Source: Megaleporinus macrocephalus (Eukaryota > Chordata > Actinopteri > Characiformes > Anostomidae). Taken from it: a stretch of DNA of 64,000 nt. The stretch is from assembly GCA_021613375.1 (NCBI GenBank), contig CM038725.1:16119175-16183174 (forward strand), written 5' to 3'. The translations under genes and the position numbers were made by a program. The notes beneath the pieces were generated by a model. The model ran no database searches and was not told where the DNA came from. It was given only the letters and a program-made list of their open reading frames with translations. Shown one piece after another: positions 47,268 through 58,594 of the stretch (the first letter of the stretch is position 1; every line of letters starts with the position of its first letter).

Positions 47268-48540
47268 TAGGGGTGGGCAATACTGCAAAAATCTAACATT
47301 ATGATACTTGAAGACATTCTCACAATAAAGAAAATTGGGGTTGGCTAATAATAATAATTTAGCCAATCAGCCAAGAGTTGTTGTTTTATTGATTGACTGT
47401 GCCATCTTCAAAGCTACATTGTAATTAATTATATCATCAAATGAATGATTTCAAGATCTATGCAGTTGGATTACCACCTTCAGGAGTGTGCAACACAGGA
47501 AGAATACAACATCACAATATATGAAGACACTGTCGCAAAAGATAATCAGCAGATTGGCTGTCACTTTTCACTCACTTTTCAAACCTAATCAATGCCAAAC
47601 TTACATATAATAGAAGGGCGTCCTATACAAAAGGGGTCAAGTTTAAGTAGTAATTTTTAATGATGAAATGTCAGGTTTTAAATACATGCTCACAAGTATT
47701 TACGACAACCTACCCCTGTATCAGGATTGGTTGTCAAAAGCATTGCACGACAGGTTCCAGTTACAATGAATCACTGTCCCAAAGTCAATTTATAATTAAT
47801 TATAATATTCCAAAACGTATGCAGTTTAGCCGCCTTTTGTTGGTGGGCAATATTGGAAAAATACATTTTCAATACAACAGCGGAAGATGGGGTGGGTTGT
47901 CACCCTTTTCTCTCTGGTTCTCACAAACCTAATAATTGGCATCAGGCAAACGCAGATATAACAAAAGCTTAGAGATTACAACACAAAATGGATAGAACAT
48001 TAAGTAGTTATATCTAGTTTTTGTATTATATATTGTGTTTTTGCAGCAAAAAGCAATTATAATCACTTAAAATATTAAAAAGACATCAATTATAATTTAC
48101 TATGAGATTCTATCTAAATCTAGTTAAATCACCTCCTGTAGTGCTGAGAAATATTAGAAAACTTCAGCATCACAATGCTCAAAGATAGTTTCACAAAAGG
48201 GGAAGATGGGTTTGGTTGACACTTTTCACACTCACTAATAAATTTCACATATATGTATTGATCGCTCAGGGTGTGAGTTAAGTAGTGTGATGAAAGAGCA
48301 GGCTTTGAAAGCAAGTGACTGACAAGAAAAACCAACCCCGTTATCAGAATTTGTTGGTACAATAATAATTTTTTGCATTAAGCCTATAATCATTGACAAT
48401 ATCAAGTTTTACAGCAAAGTACAATTAATAATATAATTAAATGAGAATGAATTAGTATTGCTTGTAAGATTCCATCGTTTATGCAGTAAAACTGCCACTT
48501 TTCTACCGATCCATCACGATGCGGTTTTACATCCCTTGTG
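47268..48540. repeat. Diverged tandem array, ~210-360 bp units
   Basis: Unit starts are recognisable as taggggtgggcaatact (47268), ggagtgtgcaacacagga (47482), gttggtgggcaatattgg (47839) and gtagtgctgagaaatattag (48136). A second landmark (gaagatggggtgggttgtca at 47883, gaagatgggtttggttgaca at 48204, agcagattggctgtcac at 47548) follows at similar distances. A third landmark (attaattata...tatgcagt) closes units near 47462, 47820 and 48482. Copies are strongly diverged. It probably derives from a 'gggtgggcaatat' DNA element. Confidence 0.65.
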
Positions 48541-48925
48541 CGTTTGTATGATAGACACGAACGCACACACAAACTGTCTATTATATGCACACACACAAAA
48601 GAGGAACTTATTTGGCCTACCACTACATATGAAAAGGCCTACAGCAGAGAGGAGCTCAAATTCCACCTCCACGTACAGTCACTCTAATGTGAAGCAGGAC
48701 AGGCAGGTGCTGTGGCCCAGAGCAGAATTCCAGGTGGCTGGGCCGGATCCACATCATCCTTGAGTCAGGTAAAAGGAAGGAAAGAAAAAGAGGCATAGTT
48801 GTGTGTCGATTGAATCAGCCTTTAGAAGAGAATAACACAATGGCTTTCTGAGGTTAAAAACACAGCTGTGTGGTCTTCCTGTATTTTCAAAGTACAGGAT
48901 GTTCTAGGAGCCTGAATACTGTTCT
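48540..48925. other. Noncoding DNA without recognised feature
   Basis: The open frame 48458-48763 overlaps the end of the tandem array and has no domain. Confidence 0.4.
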
Positions 48926-48929
48926 GGGG

Positions 48930-49110
48930 CCGTATTACAGAAACATCTCTACTCTGAAATCTTATCTGTTTAGTTTTCATGTCAACTTCAGTTAGCACTG
49001 AATTTAGGATAAAGATTATTATAGAAAACAGTTCCTGAGTTCATTAGCTTACCCAGATAAGAAAACACTATTACAGTAAGACAGAATATCCTAAGTACTG
49101 CCAAAACCTG
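48930..49110. repeat. Old interspersed repeat ('ttacagaaa' type)
   Basis: gggccgtattacagaaacat near 48929 and ctattacagtaagacagaa near 49068, with ctgaaatcttatctg between, resemble a diverged fish repeat. A related scrap (cttaagacaagttcttaaga) lies near 49431. Class uncertain. Confidence 0.35.
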
Positions 49111-50005
49111 AGGACAACCCCAAAAAGTGTTTGAAAAATCTACAGACAAGATATTTACTATCCCTCTAATTATCTTTGTGTGTAGTCAGACTCATCATAC
49201 AAAATTCTACAGCGATGGTGGTAAAGAATGAAGAGACTCAGTTGAAGGTATGATAGTTTATTAGGAAGAGTAGCACAGCACAGTTAAAGCGTCTGGGAAA
49301 TGAAAACTGAAACTGGGGAGCAGCCACACTCTGATTAATAGCTTGGGGCTCTGTTAAAATATTCCTAACTTCTGGTTTATTGTACTTTATTTGTTTTGTT
49401 TTCAATAGTTATGCAGCTGCTATTACACTTCTTAAGACAAGTTCTTAAGACCAAAAATGTTCTGCAATAAGACAGGTACCACACAGCTAACTACAACTTT
49501 CCTTTTACCTCAAAACAGAAAAGATGCATTTGCTTCTTTAGTTTTGCACTGGACACTAGGTTTAGGATTAAGATAAGTAGTAGCTAGCTAAAGAAAAAGT
49601 AGCTTACAAGCTTTGTCTATTAGCATTATGCAAACTGCATGACTAACTTAAAACCTAACTACCTCTAACAGCTTTCAAACTGGTAATAATCTCAAACTGT
49701 CACAGCGATTGTGTGAGTTTGTTTACATCAGTAAAAGTGAAAACAAACAAAAACAATGAACAAAACACAGAAAAAAAAACACATTTGGTGTGGAAGCTAT
49801 CGTGAGCTATACACATTTAGATTTATTGACTTATCTGAATAACATGCACAAATAAATGTACAGACAAATGGACAAAAGTACAGATAAAATTCAGATAGAT
49901 ATAAACTTTCCTAAAATTTAATTCAGGCTTAATGTTTGCTGTTAAAATTGGTTGTAAACATGAACTATATTTTTGTTGTAAAATAGTTGGGACAGAAGCA
50001 AATAC
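49110..50005. other. AT-rich noncoding DNA
   Basis: No other recognised feature. Confidence 0.4.
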
Positions 50006-50007
50006 AG

Positions 50008-50320
50008 AGCATTTCTATCCGTCCATCATCATGAAATGTTCACACAACAGAAACGGCAGCTACTGGGTAGAAAGTATATTTTCTTTATCTTATCAACCCT
50101 CTTACCTTTAGTGAAAGCACTTAATCTGATATTCTAGTCTTTGCCGCTTTTATTATATCATTGCTCTCCAAAGATAAACAAGTATTTCCAAGAAAAGTAA
50201 TCTTACAGGTGATGGGAACAACCTAGTTTACTTTTAATGTTAGTAAAACCAAATTTTATCCAAGTTATTTTGGAGCATTTCTATTGGTCCATTCATCATG
50301 AAATGTCTCTTTATTCATTT
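50008..50320. repeat. R1 family, partial copy plus copy 2
   Basis: 50008-50070 carries gagcatttctatccgtcc, tcatgaaatgtt and acggcagct. 50160-50320 carries aaacaagtatttcc, ttggagcatttctattgg and catcatgaaatgtc. Both are in the same orientation as the copy at 43757. Confidence 0.65.
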
Positions 50321-50469
50321 TAAAGACACTTCAAGTGGTGATCCAGGTGGGATGACACCTAAAATCATATTAATTATCCACATGACCTTTTTCAAGGTAG
50401 GATAGCATGTTATACTGCTGAAGGAGTAATAGGAGATTATCTGGAAGATTCCTCGCAGCTCTTGCTTTA

Positions 50470-51230
50470 GTGGAAAAAGTCCACGGTTGTGAAGCTCCTT
50501 GGGCTGCATCACTGTTATACTGCCACTTAAATGTATGTTCAGCCTTGCCTGCAGTTGTCCTTTGCATTACGAACCGGAGCCATGTGGGACTGGGCGCACG
50601 TGCATGCCTGTGCCGTGTAGCGTAGTGTGTGTTCGCGAGCTAGTGCATGCTGGAGTGCGCTCGAGTGCACAATCCTTTAAAAAAATACGATTTTCTACCC
50701 TCTTAGGATAAATGTATTTATCTGTGTGAACGCCGGATACGGCAGGAAACGTTCCGCTGGGGATAACCCACACAGAGATGGAGTAAAGTGTAAAGTGTGC
50801 AATAACGCGCATGTCTTGCACGTGTTTTGAAATTCAGCTCAGACGAACAAAAGGAGTCAAGAGGCCATTACAGTGCTGTCATTCTTTTACTCACCATCAG
50901 CCAGGGTGAGAGGCCCTTTTCCACAAAGCCACTTCAACCAGGCCACATATCGAGTGTGTTAGAGTGTGAGCGCACCCATGTGTGTGTGTGTGTGTGCATC
51001 TGCGGACGCGTGTGTGAGTGCGAGTGACAAAGAGAGCGTGTAAGAGAAGCCAATAAAATGAGTAGGCAAAATTAAGCTCAATGCAAGTGGAGCACTTCAC
51101 TAGAGAGAAGTCTCTATTTCTCCAGCACTTAATTTTGGATTTGTCTCTGCCGGCAAACCGCCAGAGCCATTTGAGGTGACAGCGCACGCGTGCACACACA
51201 CACACACACACTCCTACACACATACACTCA
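50470..51230. promoter_or_regulatory. Candidate regulatory block with TG/CA runs
   Basis: Unique CpG-containing sequence (gactgggcgcacgtgcatg near 50588, gtgttcgcgagctagtg near 50628) is followed by cagcacttaattttggatt near 51122 and tctgccggcaaaccgcc near 51146. Short (TG)n at 50978-50996 and (CA)n at 51193-51211 flank it as a near mirror. Confidence 0.35.
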
Positions 51231-51234
51231 CTCA

Positions 51235-51510
51235 CGTCTCCCTCGAGGAATCCAATACACTGCTTAGATTAGCCTGTCGCTCTAATTGTGTTCAATACTT
51301 TTGACGCTGATAAACGAAAAAGTAATGATAGCTCGACTATTAATATGCTTATAATGATACCAGGCTTAAGCACACACAAGCACTATTGGAGGTGAGGCAG
51401 TGACTGCAAATGCAGCAAATTCAGAGATGGCTTAATTACCGCCACTGTTTAAATCTATTTATCAGACACTGCTCAAATCTATGGACAATGGGTGTGCAAG
51501 TATTATCTTT
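51235..51510. promoter_or_regulatory. Strong candidate conserved noncoding element
   Basis: Unique sequence with gcttagattagcctgtcg near 51262, cgctctaattgtgttc near 51278, aaaaagtaatgatagctcg near 51318, ctattaatatgcttataatg near 51337, ggcttaattaccgccac near 51429 and aatctatttatcagac near 51452. A very high density of ATTA/TAAT cores without repeats. Confidence 0.5.
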
Positions 51511-52490
51511 GCAAATACATTAGTTTACAACCCGTTTCACAGAAAATAGGATTTCATTGGGTTTTTTTAATAAGAAAGCTTAATGTAGTATATAAACATT
51601 GCTAAAGTTTTTAAACATACCATTTACTCTTCAGCTCATTCAGACTATATATTAAAACTAAGCTGCTAAAAAAATATATTGATTTGTTGTGTTAATTATG
51701 GCATTCCTAGAAAGCACAATAACAAAAACAGATCATTTCCTTATATTAATAGGATGAAGACATTTTTATTTATTTTGAAACATAAACCTTATAAATATCA
51801 TATGACAAACGTAGGACTTGGACCTAACTCTACAACAGAACAAAGACTAGTCACCCCTAAAACAGTTATAAGAGGCATTGTAATGTTAAGAAGCACTTAA
51901 CAACCTGATGTGTGCAACAACTAATTATTACATGTACTGAGTCCACAGTCATATGATATTATACTGGCTTTGAGTACTCTTTGTAGAGTTAATGAATAGG
52001 GGAAACACTGAGGAAGTAATTTCAACTTTTGTGTTCAGTGACATTTTTAATTTTTTTATTTTAATCTCTAAATTCTAATAATACTTTATTTTACCCACAT
52101 AGTGACCCCTCAATATATGCATATATATCACTAAATAACATACTTATAAAGCAATATTGAAATGCTTATGAATTTAATGACACTGCATCAATATAGATGC
52201 CCCTAAACTAAAGTGACAAACACTGTTCCATTTGTAACACTGTTATAAAGCATCGTTAGCAAGCAATGAAACATAAAACGGTCTAATTAGGAGTTCTATG
52301 TATTAATATATGAATCATTATGGCAGTACAATGTCATTGCTTCACAAAACATCTTGCAATAAGAAGCATTAGCTGTTCATTAAGGTGTATGTTTATTGCT
52401 TTTGTAATCTGTATACAGGTAGCCTACAATTCTAAATATCTGCTTTTACTTTATATCCAAAAGCTTGTAGACACTTGCTCAACCATTGCT
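51510..52490. other. AT-rich noncoding DNA
   Basis: The part 52085-52330 has cttataaagc, tgttataaagc and catatatatc words suggestive of an old miniature element, but ends are not found. Confidence 0.35.
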
Positions 52491-52504
52491 CAACCAAGAT
52501 CAGA

Positions 52505-53245
52505 TACTCTTGTTCTGCTGTCACTCCAGCCAGCTCCACCTCCTTAATCACTCCCCCTCGATCCAGATCCACCTCATTATGGTGTTTTACTCCAGGCATC
52601 TCCTAATTGCTGCCACACCAGTAACCTCCACTTTCTCACTACTGCCACTCCAGCCACCTCCACCTTCTCACTACTGCCACTCCAGCCACCTCCACCTTCT
52701 CACTACTGCCATACCAGCCACCTCCACCTTCTCACTACTGCAACTCCAGCCAGCTCCACCTCCACATTTCTGCCACTCCAACCAGGTCCACCTCGTCAGT
52801 CCTGCCGCTCCAGGTAGTTCCAACTCCTGACTCGTGCCACTCTAGCCAACTCCACACTGCTGCCATTCCAGCCTTCTCCACTGCTGCTACTTTAGTCGTC
52901 TCAACCTCCTCATTGCCTCCACTCCAGTCACCTCCACACTGCTGCCACTAAAGCTAGCTCCACCTTCACACTGCTTTCACTCCAAACACTTCCACCTCCA
53001 CACCGCTGCCACTTCAGCCTCATCGTTGCTCCCACTCCAGACACCTCCACCTCCACACTGCTGACACTCTAGCCAGCTCCACCTCTATACTGCTGACATC
53101 CACCTACACACGGCTGCCACTTCAGTCGCCTCAACCGCTTCACTGCTCCCACTCCAGTCACCTTCACCTTCTCACTGCTGCTATTGCAGTCACCTTTAGC
53201 TCCACACTGCTGCCACTCCAGCCACCTTAATTTCCATATTGCTGC
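52505..53245. repeat. 32-bp minisatellite
   Basis: The unit ccactccagccacctccacc plus ttctcactactg repeats with period 32 (starts at 52645, 52677 and 52709). It extends as diverged copies over about 740 bp, roughly 20 units. The plus strand is strongly C-rich, so the minus strand is G-rich. The open frame 52486-52830 is only the repeat read through. Confidence 0.95.
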
Positions 53246-53362
53246 TCAGTTGGCTGTGCAGGCCTGCTGGCTGGGTCAAGTGGATCTACAGTGAGCTGGA
53301 CCTGCACTCCCACACCCACTTTATCATGCATTAGCTTATCACTATGTCTGCAACAGTTGTAC

Positions 53363-53363
53363 A

Positions 53364-53446
<83 letters not shown>
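53363..53446. repeat. (TA)n microsatellite
   Basis: About 42 uninterrupted TA units. Confidence 0.95.
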
Positions 53447-53449
<3 letters not shown>

Positions 53450-53453
<4 letters not shown>

Positions 53454-53880
53454 CATTTATTCTGGTTTAAAGGTAGTTTAAACACACAAAAGGTATAATG
53501 CTGATGAGTACTGACATCATGAGTGGATAAAATGCATGGACTAAAAAGATCTAAACATCTAAAGATCTAATCTATTCAATGTTTTCAGTCGTTGAAACTT
53601 TTGAAAAGCTAAGTGTCCTCAAATGTTTAAAGAGTAATGTATACGAACATATTTTGCCCATAAAAAAGCAAAAGATGAGCTCAATACCCAAATGGTTTTG
53701 ACAAAACAATACCACGTATTTGCAGTACGTTGTGGGCACACAGTGGACATCGTTTACTCATGCAGACTTTGCCTAAAGCAGATCTGTAATATATAATGTA
53801 TGTCTGTTTATCACTCGTCCACAGTTTTTTTTTCCAACACTCTGTTTATTTTATAACTGTGAACTATTCCCAAAACGAAG
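53450..53880. other. AT-rich noncoding DNA
   Basis: Nothing recognised. Confidence 0.4.
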
Positions 53881-53884
53881 CACC

Positions 53885-54280
53885 TGCATGCTCTGCTGCT
53901 CGTCTGCTTGTTTTTCAGATGTCTGGAAAATAACAAACAGGCGTCTCGCATTATTTCCGCGGTGGCGGAGAACGAAAGGTCCGCGGCCCGCCCGCTCTCC
54001 CCTGAGCGTGTATTGATTACAACAATGCCTCTGTGCCGAGGGGTCAAGGCTGTTTCCATTGCAAACTTTTCACTACTTTCAATTTGATCTTCACCCCACC
54101 CAGCCTTACCGCTACTTTTTTCCCTTCCTCTGTGTCTTCCAACTCTTCTTAAGACTTGATAAAGAGCAGAAACGTTATGAGCGTCGGAGGGCGGCTTGCG
54201 TCAGTGAAAGTGTTCACCTTCTGCCATGTAAGTGGGTGTTGCAGTGTCTATAGGAGCTCAGGCTTCTCACTGACCACTAG
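53885..54280. promoter_or_regulatory. Candidate conserved noncoding element
   Basis: CpG-bearing unique core (tccgcggtggcggagaacg near 53956, ggtccgcggcccgcccgc near 53977) is followed by gtgtattgattacaacaatg near 54008 and tccattgcaaacttttc near 54054. The overlapping frames on both strands lack domains. Confidence 0.4.
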
Positions 54281-54343
54281 AGGATGTTAACCTGCAAAGG
54301 TGGATCAAAGTGCCACCCTCGAGAGGTACTCATGCATGTAGAC

Positions 54344-54344
54344 A

Positions 54345-54372
<28 letters not shown>
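54344..54372. repeat. (TG)n microsatellite
   Basis: About 14 TG units ending in tatatg. Confidence 0.9.
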
Positions 54373-54376
<4 letters not shown>

Positions 54377-54513
54377 AATTTGTTCGAGGGCCTGCAGGGC
54401 TTAGGATCCACATTTCCTGAAGCTCTAGGATGTCATTACATCCAGCCTTGGTTAACAAGTGGGGAAAAAAATGATCCTGTCTGAGTATCATCCACTTCTC
54501 TGGCTAGCACAAA

Positions 54514-54549
54514 TATATTATAGTTATGATTGTTATAATCACAATTATA

Positions 54550-54645
<96 letters not shown>

Positions 54646-54656
54646 TATAATTGTGA
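54514..54656. repeat. AT-rich palindrome around (TA)n with a second hairpin
   Basis: Left arm atcacaattataactataat starts at 54538. It is mirrored exactly by attatagttataattgtgat ending at 54656, with a long (TA)n between, so about 119 bp can fold as one stem. Upstream, tatattatagttatgattgt (54514-54533) pairs at 19/20 with acaattataactataatata (54541-54560) around a 7-base loop. Three copies of one 20-base word in alternating orientation are therefore present. Confidence 0.9.
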
Positions 54657-54659
54657 TCT

Positions 54660-55085
54660 ATTATTAAGTATAAAGTAACAATTGCATCAGGCAGCATATA
54701 TATCTAACCATTTCATGTGATGTGGGGGAACTTTCAGAGGCAGAATTGTTCACAGTGGCGGTGATACAAAGCAAAAGCCTGAAGGGTTTAATGCTTATAA
54801 ACGCTCAGTCTTAAAATAACGCATCACACAAAGTAGTCATGAACATGCCGCCTAATGTCTGACACATTTTTTATATATATAAAAGTTTAACATATACACT
54901 ACTGTATATCAACTAATCTTAGTTGAGCTTAATGAAGTACTGAGCAGTCAAAGCAGGTGTTCGATGATAACTGCCAATAATTCTGGGTTATTGCCACAAG
55001 GAAAAGCTTGAAAAGGGTTAAATAAACACACTGATATATATAAAACACTATTTACTGTATTAATATTATTTGAATACTTAAAAAT
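54660..55085. other. AT-rich noncoding DNA
   Basis: Nothing recognised. Confidence 0.4.
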
Positions 55086-55089
55086 TGGG

Positions 55090-55815
55090 CGTCAGGTATT
55101 GAAAGGCAATTAAAAATCCATCTATCAAAACATTGTTATTCTGTATACGCTGGCTGAGAGATGTGTTTGTCTTTTTTTTTTTCCCACACATTTTCTTCTT
55201 GTTGCGTAAGCAAACTTTTGGCTGCGACCGGTAAATTTTGATTAATACCATTCAGGTTTCGGGGCCAGGGCCTGAGGTCTCTATTCTACACCTCAAAAAA
55301 TAATGAGCTTTCAAGGATAAAAAATATGCCGGGGAGGAAGAAATGAACATATTTCAACGCTGCCATCCACCATATTCAAATGAAATGAAGAAATGAGGTG
55401 CCTTTCGCTGATTAAATCCGCTCCGGCCCTTGCCAGCGCGCTCTCCATCCGTATTTAACTGTCAAAGGCTCTCTCCCGGAGTCAGGGTGCCATCAGGCCT
55501 TTTGCATATGTTTTCTATAAATACCTGCACTGCCGTGTGACTAGCGCTGAGCCCGCTACCTTCTGGGACTGCAACAACCTCTGGGGCTGCAGCCAATCAC
55601 GTTGGACTTGGAGAGGGCCCGTGCAGCAGGAAGGCCGGCCCTAGTTGCGACAGTCTCTGTTTCAGAGCGGGTGAGCATGATTTACTTAAGCTTGTCAGGA
55701 GAGCAAAATCTCAAGGCAAATGTGGAGTAATAAATTGTAATACATGCTGCATATGTTTGACTCGTGACCCCTGGCATTTGGAGGCAGCTCTCAGCTCAGG
55801 AATTCCACTGACAAG
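55090..55815. promoter_or_regulatory. Strong candidate conserved noncoding element cluster
   Basis: Over 700 bp of unique sequence: ggcaattaaaaatccatc near 55106, aattttgattaataccattc near 55234, aaaataatgagctttcaag near 55296, cgctgattaaatccgctcc near 55407, cttttgcatatgttttc near 55498 and ataaattgtaatacatgctg near 55730. GC is mixed and no frame is coding-like. Confidence 0.5.
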
Positions 55816-55825
55816 AAATGGCAAG

Positions 55826-55871
55826 AGAGAGAGAGAGAGAATTTACTAGGAGAAATGAGGATAACAAACTC

Positions 55872-55912
<41 letters not shown>
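55826..55912. repeat. Two (GA)n microsatellites
   Basis: gagaga runs at 55826-55840 and 55876-55908 with unique bases between. Confidence 0.9.
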
Positions 55913-55914
55913 AA

Positions 55915-56865
55915 AGGCCAAGAAACTGAGCATCTTTCATATATTAATCAATTGACCCATCCATGCTCTACCAAGAAATGCCTGCTTTTGTCAGACAAGC
56001 TTTATGAACCGCTGGCAAAAACAACAATGAGGTTAAAGGCTGCACAGCGACAACAAATTTCCCTCCATACTAACATTAGGTTGAATACAGGACAAGAATG
56101 CTACTGTTCATTTTCTACCTTTTATACACATATAAATAAAAACATACACAAATATAATCATATACAATATAAATCTGCATTTTATACAACTCTATTTTTG
56201 CACAGGAGTCTCTTACTACGTCACTCACTGACTGATATTGACTGATTGACTGATATCCACTGCTGAAATGTGCACTTTGTCATTTTTTTGTTAAAACTGA
56301 AAGAAGCAGCATTAGTGCTGCGAGAAGCATCAAAAAGAGGGTTCGAGAATCGAGGTTTATTTCTCAAAAGCTAAATCAACATATACTGATTAAGATAAGA
56401 AGACAATAGTTCATCATTCACTCACAAGACATGACACTGACCAAGTTTTGACTGAGTCCTCCTCTAGATTCAAGTCAGATTCCTCTGCTTGTGGGGCTCT
56501 GAGGCACAACTGATGTTACAAAACATTCTTTCCCACATTGTCTGCAACTACACAGATCCTTCAGAGAGGTCCCCAAATCCCAAAAATCCTACATGGTGTT
56601 GCTCGCTGTTTAAACATTTAGCTGTTTTAACTACAGCATTTGAGCTGTTAGCCACTAACGACTATTAAACTATAATATAAAGTGTAATAATTTTTATTAT
56701 TTTTTTTAGCTTTATAAATAGGTTGCAGAGTTAACAACAGCCTGTTACTGTATTAAACTGGACCAAGTTGGATAGCTAGCTAAAGTGAAAACATTCTAAT
56801 TATTATTAGTAGTAGTATTATTACTATTATTAGTAGTAGTAGAAGCAGCACTTTCACACCAAACA
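55915..56865. other. AT-rich noncoding DNA with (ATT/AGT)n
   Basis: A trinucleotide-like patch attattattagtagtagtatt lies at about 56799-56842. The open frame 55952-56245 has no domain. Confidence 0.45.
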
Positions 56866-56867
56866 CT

Positions 56868-57070
56868 ATTGTCGCTCTCCAAATGGCAGCTTTACAGTAG
56901 AGGGCCACAACATACTTTAATGGAAGTCAATGGAACCAGAATGTTTTCCAAGCTGTTCTGTAGCATTCCCATTGTTCTGTTAACCATGAAATCTCCACAC
57001 AATATAAACGGTGCTGCTGTGTGCAACTGATGTAGAATAATTATAAACGGAAAAATGGAGATAAAGTGTT
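56868..57070. repeat. R1 family, copy 3
   Basis: Landmarks gtcgctctccaaatgg, aagtcaatggaaccaga, catgaaatctccac and aacggtgctgctgtg follow the order of the copy at 43757. It continues with actgatgtagaataattata, also seen near 43938 as aaatgatgtagaaaat. Confidence 0.7.
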
Positions 57071-57119
57071 TTTCTTTGGACAGTAAAGCTATGTATATAA
57101 GATAAGTATTGAGCACTGA

Positions 57120-57500
57120 CTTAGTAGAAGAGCAGCTGTTGGGAGCACATGGCTACAGTTACATTTTCCTCCATCATTCCATACTTTAACCATGGAACAA
57201 GACCAAGCAATAAAGTCAAAGTGCCTGGAGTTTGAGCGCTGACTCCAGACACCACCTTTACTGGTGCAGAGTGTGATGAGCTTTAAATGTTCCCAGAGAG
57301 TCGCAAATGGTAATAATTCAGATGAAATGATATCCCTAAGCCGAACGCGGAACATAACTCACTTGACCACACTTATTATGAACTACCGCTAATTGCAGCT
57401 CATTTCTCCGCTGGTTTGTGGGAAAGAAGGAAGAAAAACACGTTATAATTAGAAGCTGTACGTTAGTAGCAACACGTTTAAGTAGCGATATGGTTAGACA
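57120..57500. promoter_or_regulatory. Candidate conserved noncoding element
   Basis: Unique sequence with gcaaatggtaataattcag near 57303, taccgctaattgcagctc near 57384 and gttataattagaagctg near 57442. No repeat. Minus-strand frames lack domains. Confidence 0.4.
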
Positions 57501-58035
57501 TAACAGCTTTGGTGTCTGAGCAAAGACTTGCACTGATTCAAAAGTGTGACTGAGGTTTTAGCATACAACAAAATCTTTATCCCTTCACAATCTTGTAAGG
57601 TGTTATCATTATGCCATGTGGTGAGCTTCGAGAATGCAAAAAAAGGAGGAGTTATATAGGAAACTGGGATCGCGTGTGGGAGTTTCCATGTGTTCTTGCA
57701 TACGTACAAAGAGATGGGGGGGATACTGTATGTGAAAACAGTACATTTTACTGGAGGTGAGACATAATGTACTATAAGTGTTCTTACATTTAAAATAAAA
57801 ACACATACACTTACCACGAAGAGTTTGTGGGTACTTTGACTTGCTTTTCATTAAAGTAAGAACAAAAAAAATGCATGCAAGGGTTTGGTGAACAGATAAT
57901 GGGAAAAGGCTTGAGGGCTGACATCACAACCAGGAGAATGTGCACCATTTTCTTCTGCAAAGAAACTTACATTGCTTTATGTTTAATAAATGAAGAACAG
58001 ACATTGCTTATGTAATTACTCTCACACATTATAAT
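57500..58035. other. Noncoding DNA without recognised feature
   Basis: Nothing recognised beyond short overlapping frames. Confidence 0.4.
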
Positions 58036-58039
58036 CTAT

Positions 58040-58390
58040 AAAACTGTGCAAAAGTCAAAGACCATGCTTTATTTATTAATGAATGATTATTAATTTACAG
58101 TTAAAACATCCATAAAGTACAAGGAGTCTGGATACAAGACAACCCACTTGCACAAGTAACAGTTCAAAAACTTTTAAAAGATGGGACAACTGGGGGAAGA
58201 GAGGAGACAATTAAGCTTCACTTTTGCTTTAAATCCAAACAATACAATACGTGAGTTGTTGGTATTCTTAGAACAATGGAATGACCAACCCAAAGTCTAG
58301 ACCTCAACGTCAGTGAATGTATTTACTTAACAACCTCAACCTCAATAACAACCTCAGAAGTGCATGTTACATAGCCAAAACAGCAGGGCA
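58040..58390 (+). pseudogene. Tc1/mariner relic (family A, plus)
   Basis: It opens with aaactgtgcaaaagtc and contains nucleotides that read as QSLDLN-like at about 58289-58307, the third catalytic motif of the family. The same ctgtgcaaaagt end closes the minus-strand copy at 40690-41265. The element is internally deleted and frame-broken. Confidence 0.55.
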
Positions 58391-58590
58391 GCTATCTAAT
58401 GGCTAAATTTGATTTGTGCCTGAATTTGTCCATTTATAAAGATTACAATACATAAAAAGCATAGTTTTAACGATTTAGCTCTTGGATTTTCACAATACTA
58501 ACTTAGTATGAATAAGAGATAATAATATTCAACGACAAGCTTGACGTTATTAAAAAAGAAAAGATGTTGTTTTGTTAAAAACATTCTGAA
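58390..58590. other. AT-rich noncoding DNA
   Basis: Nothing recognised. Confidence 0.4.
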
Positions 58591-58594
58591 ATGA

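Noticed and set aside
47268..48540. CRISPR or tandem gene cluster
   Set aside because: Units are AT-rich, diverged and non-coding, and derive from a DNA-element-like sequence.
52486..52830. Open frame of 114 residues with repeating Ser/Thr/Pro/His pattern
   Set aside because: It is the 32-bp minisatellite read through. A period not divisible by three shifts the frame each unit, so no protein repeat is maintained.
52505..53245. CRISPR-like array
   Set aside because: Repeats are head-to-tail without unique spacers and the context is vertebrate. It is a minisatellite.
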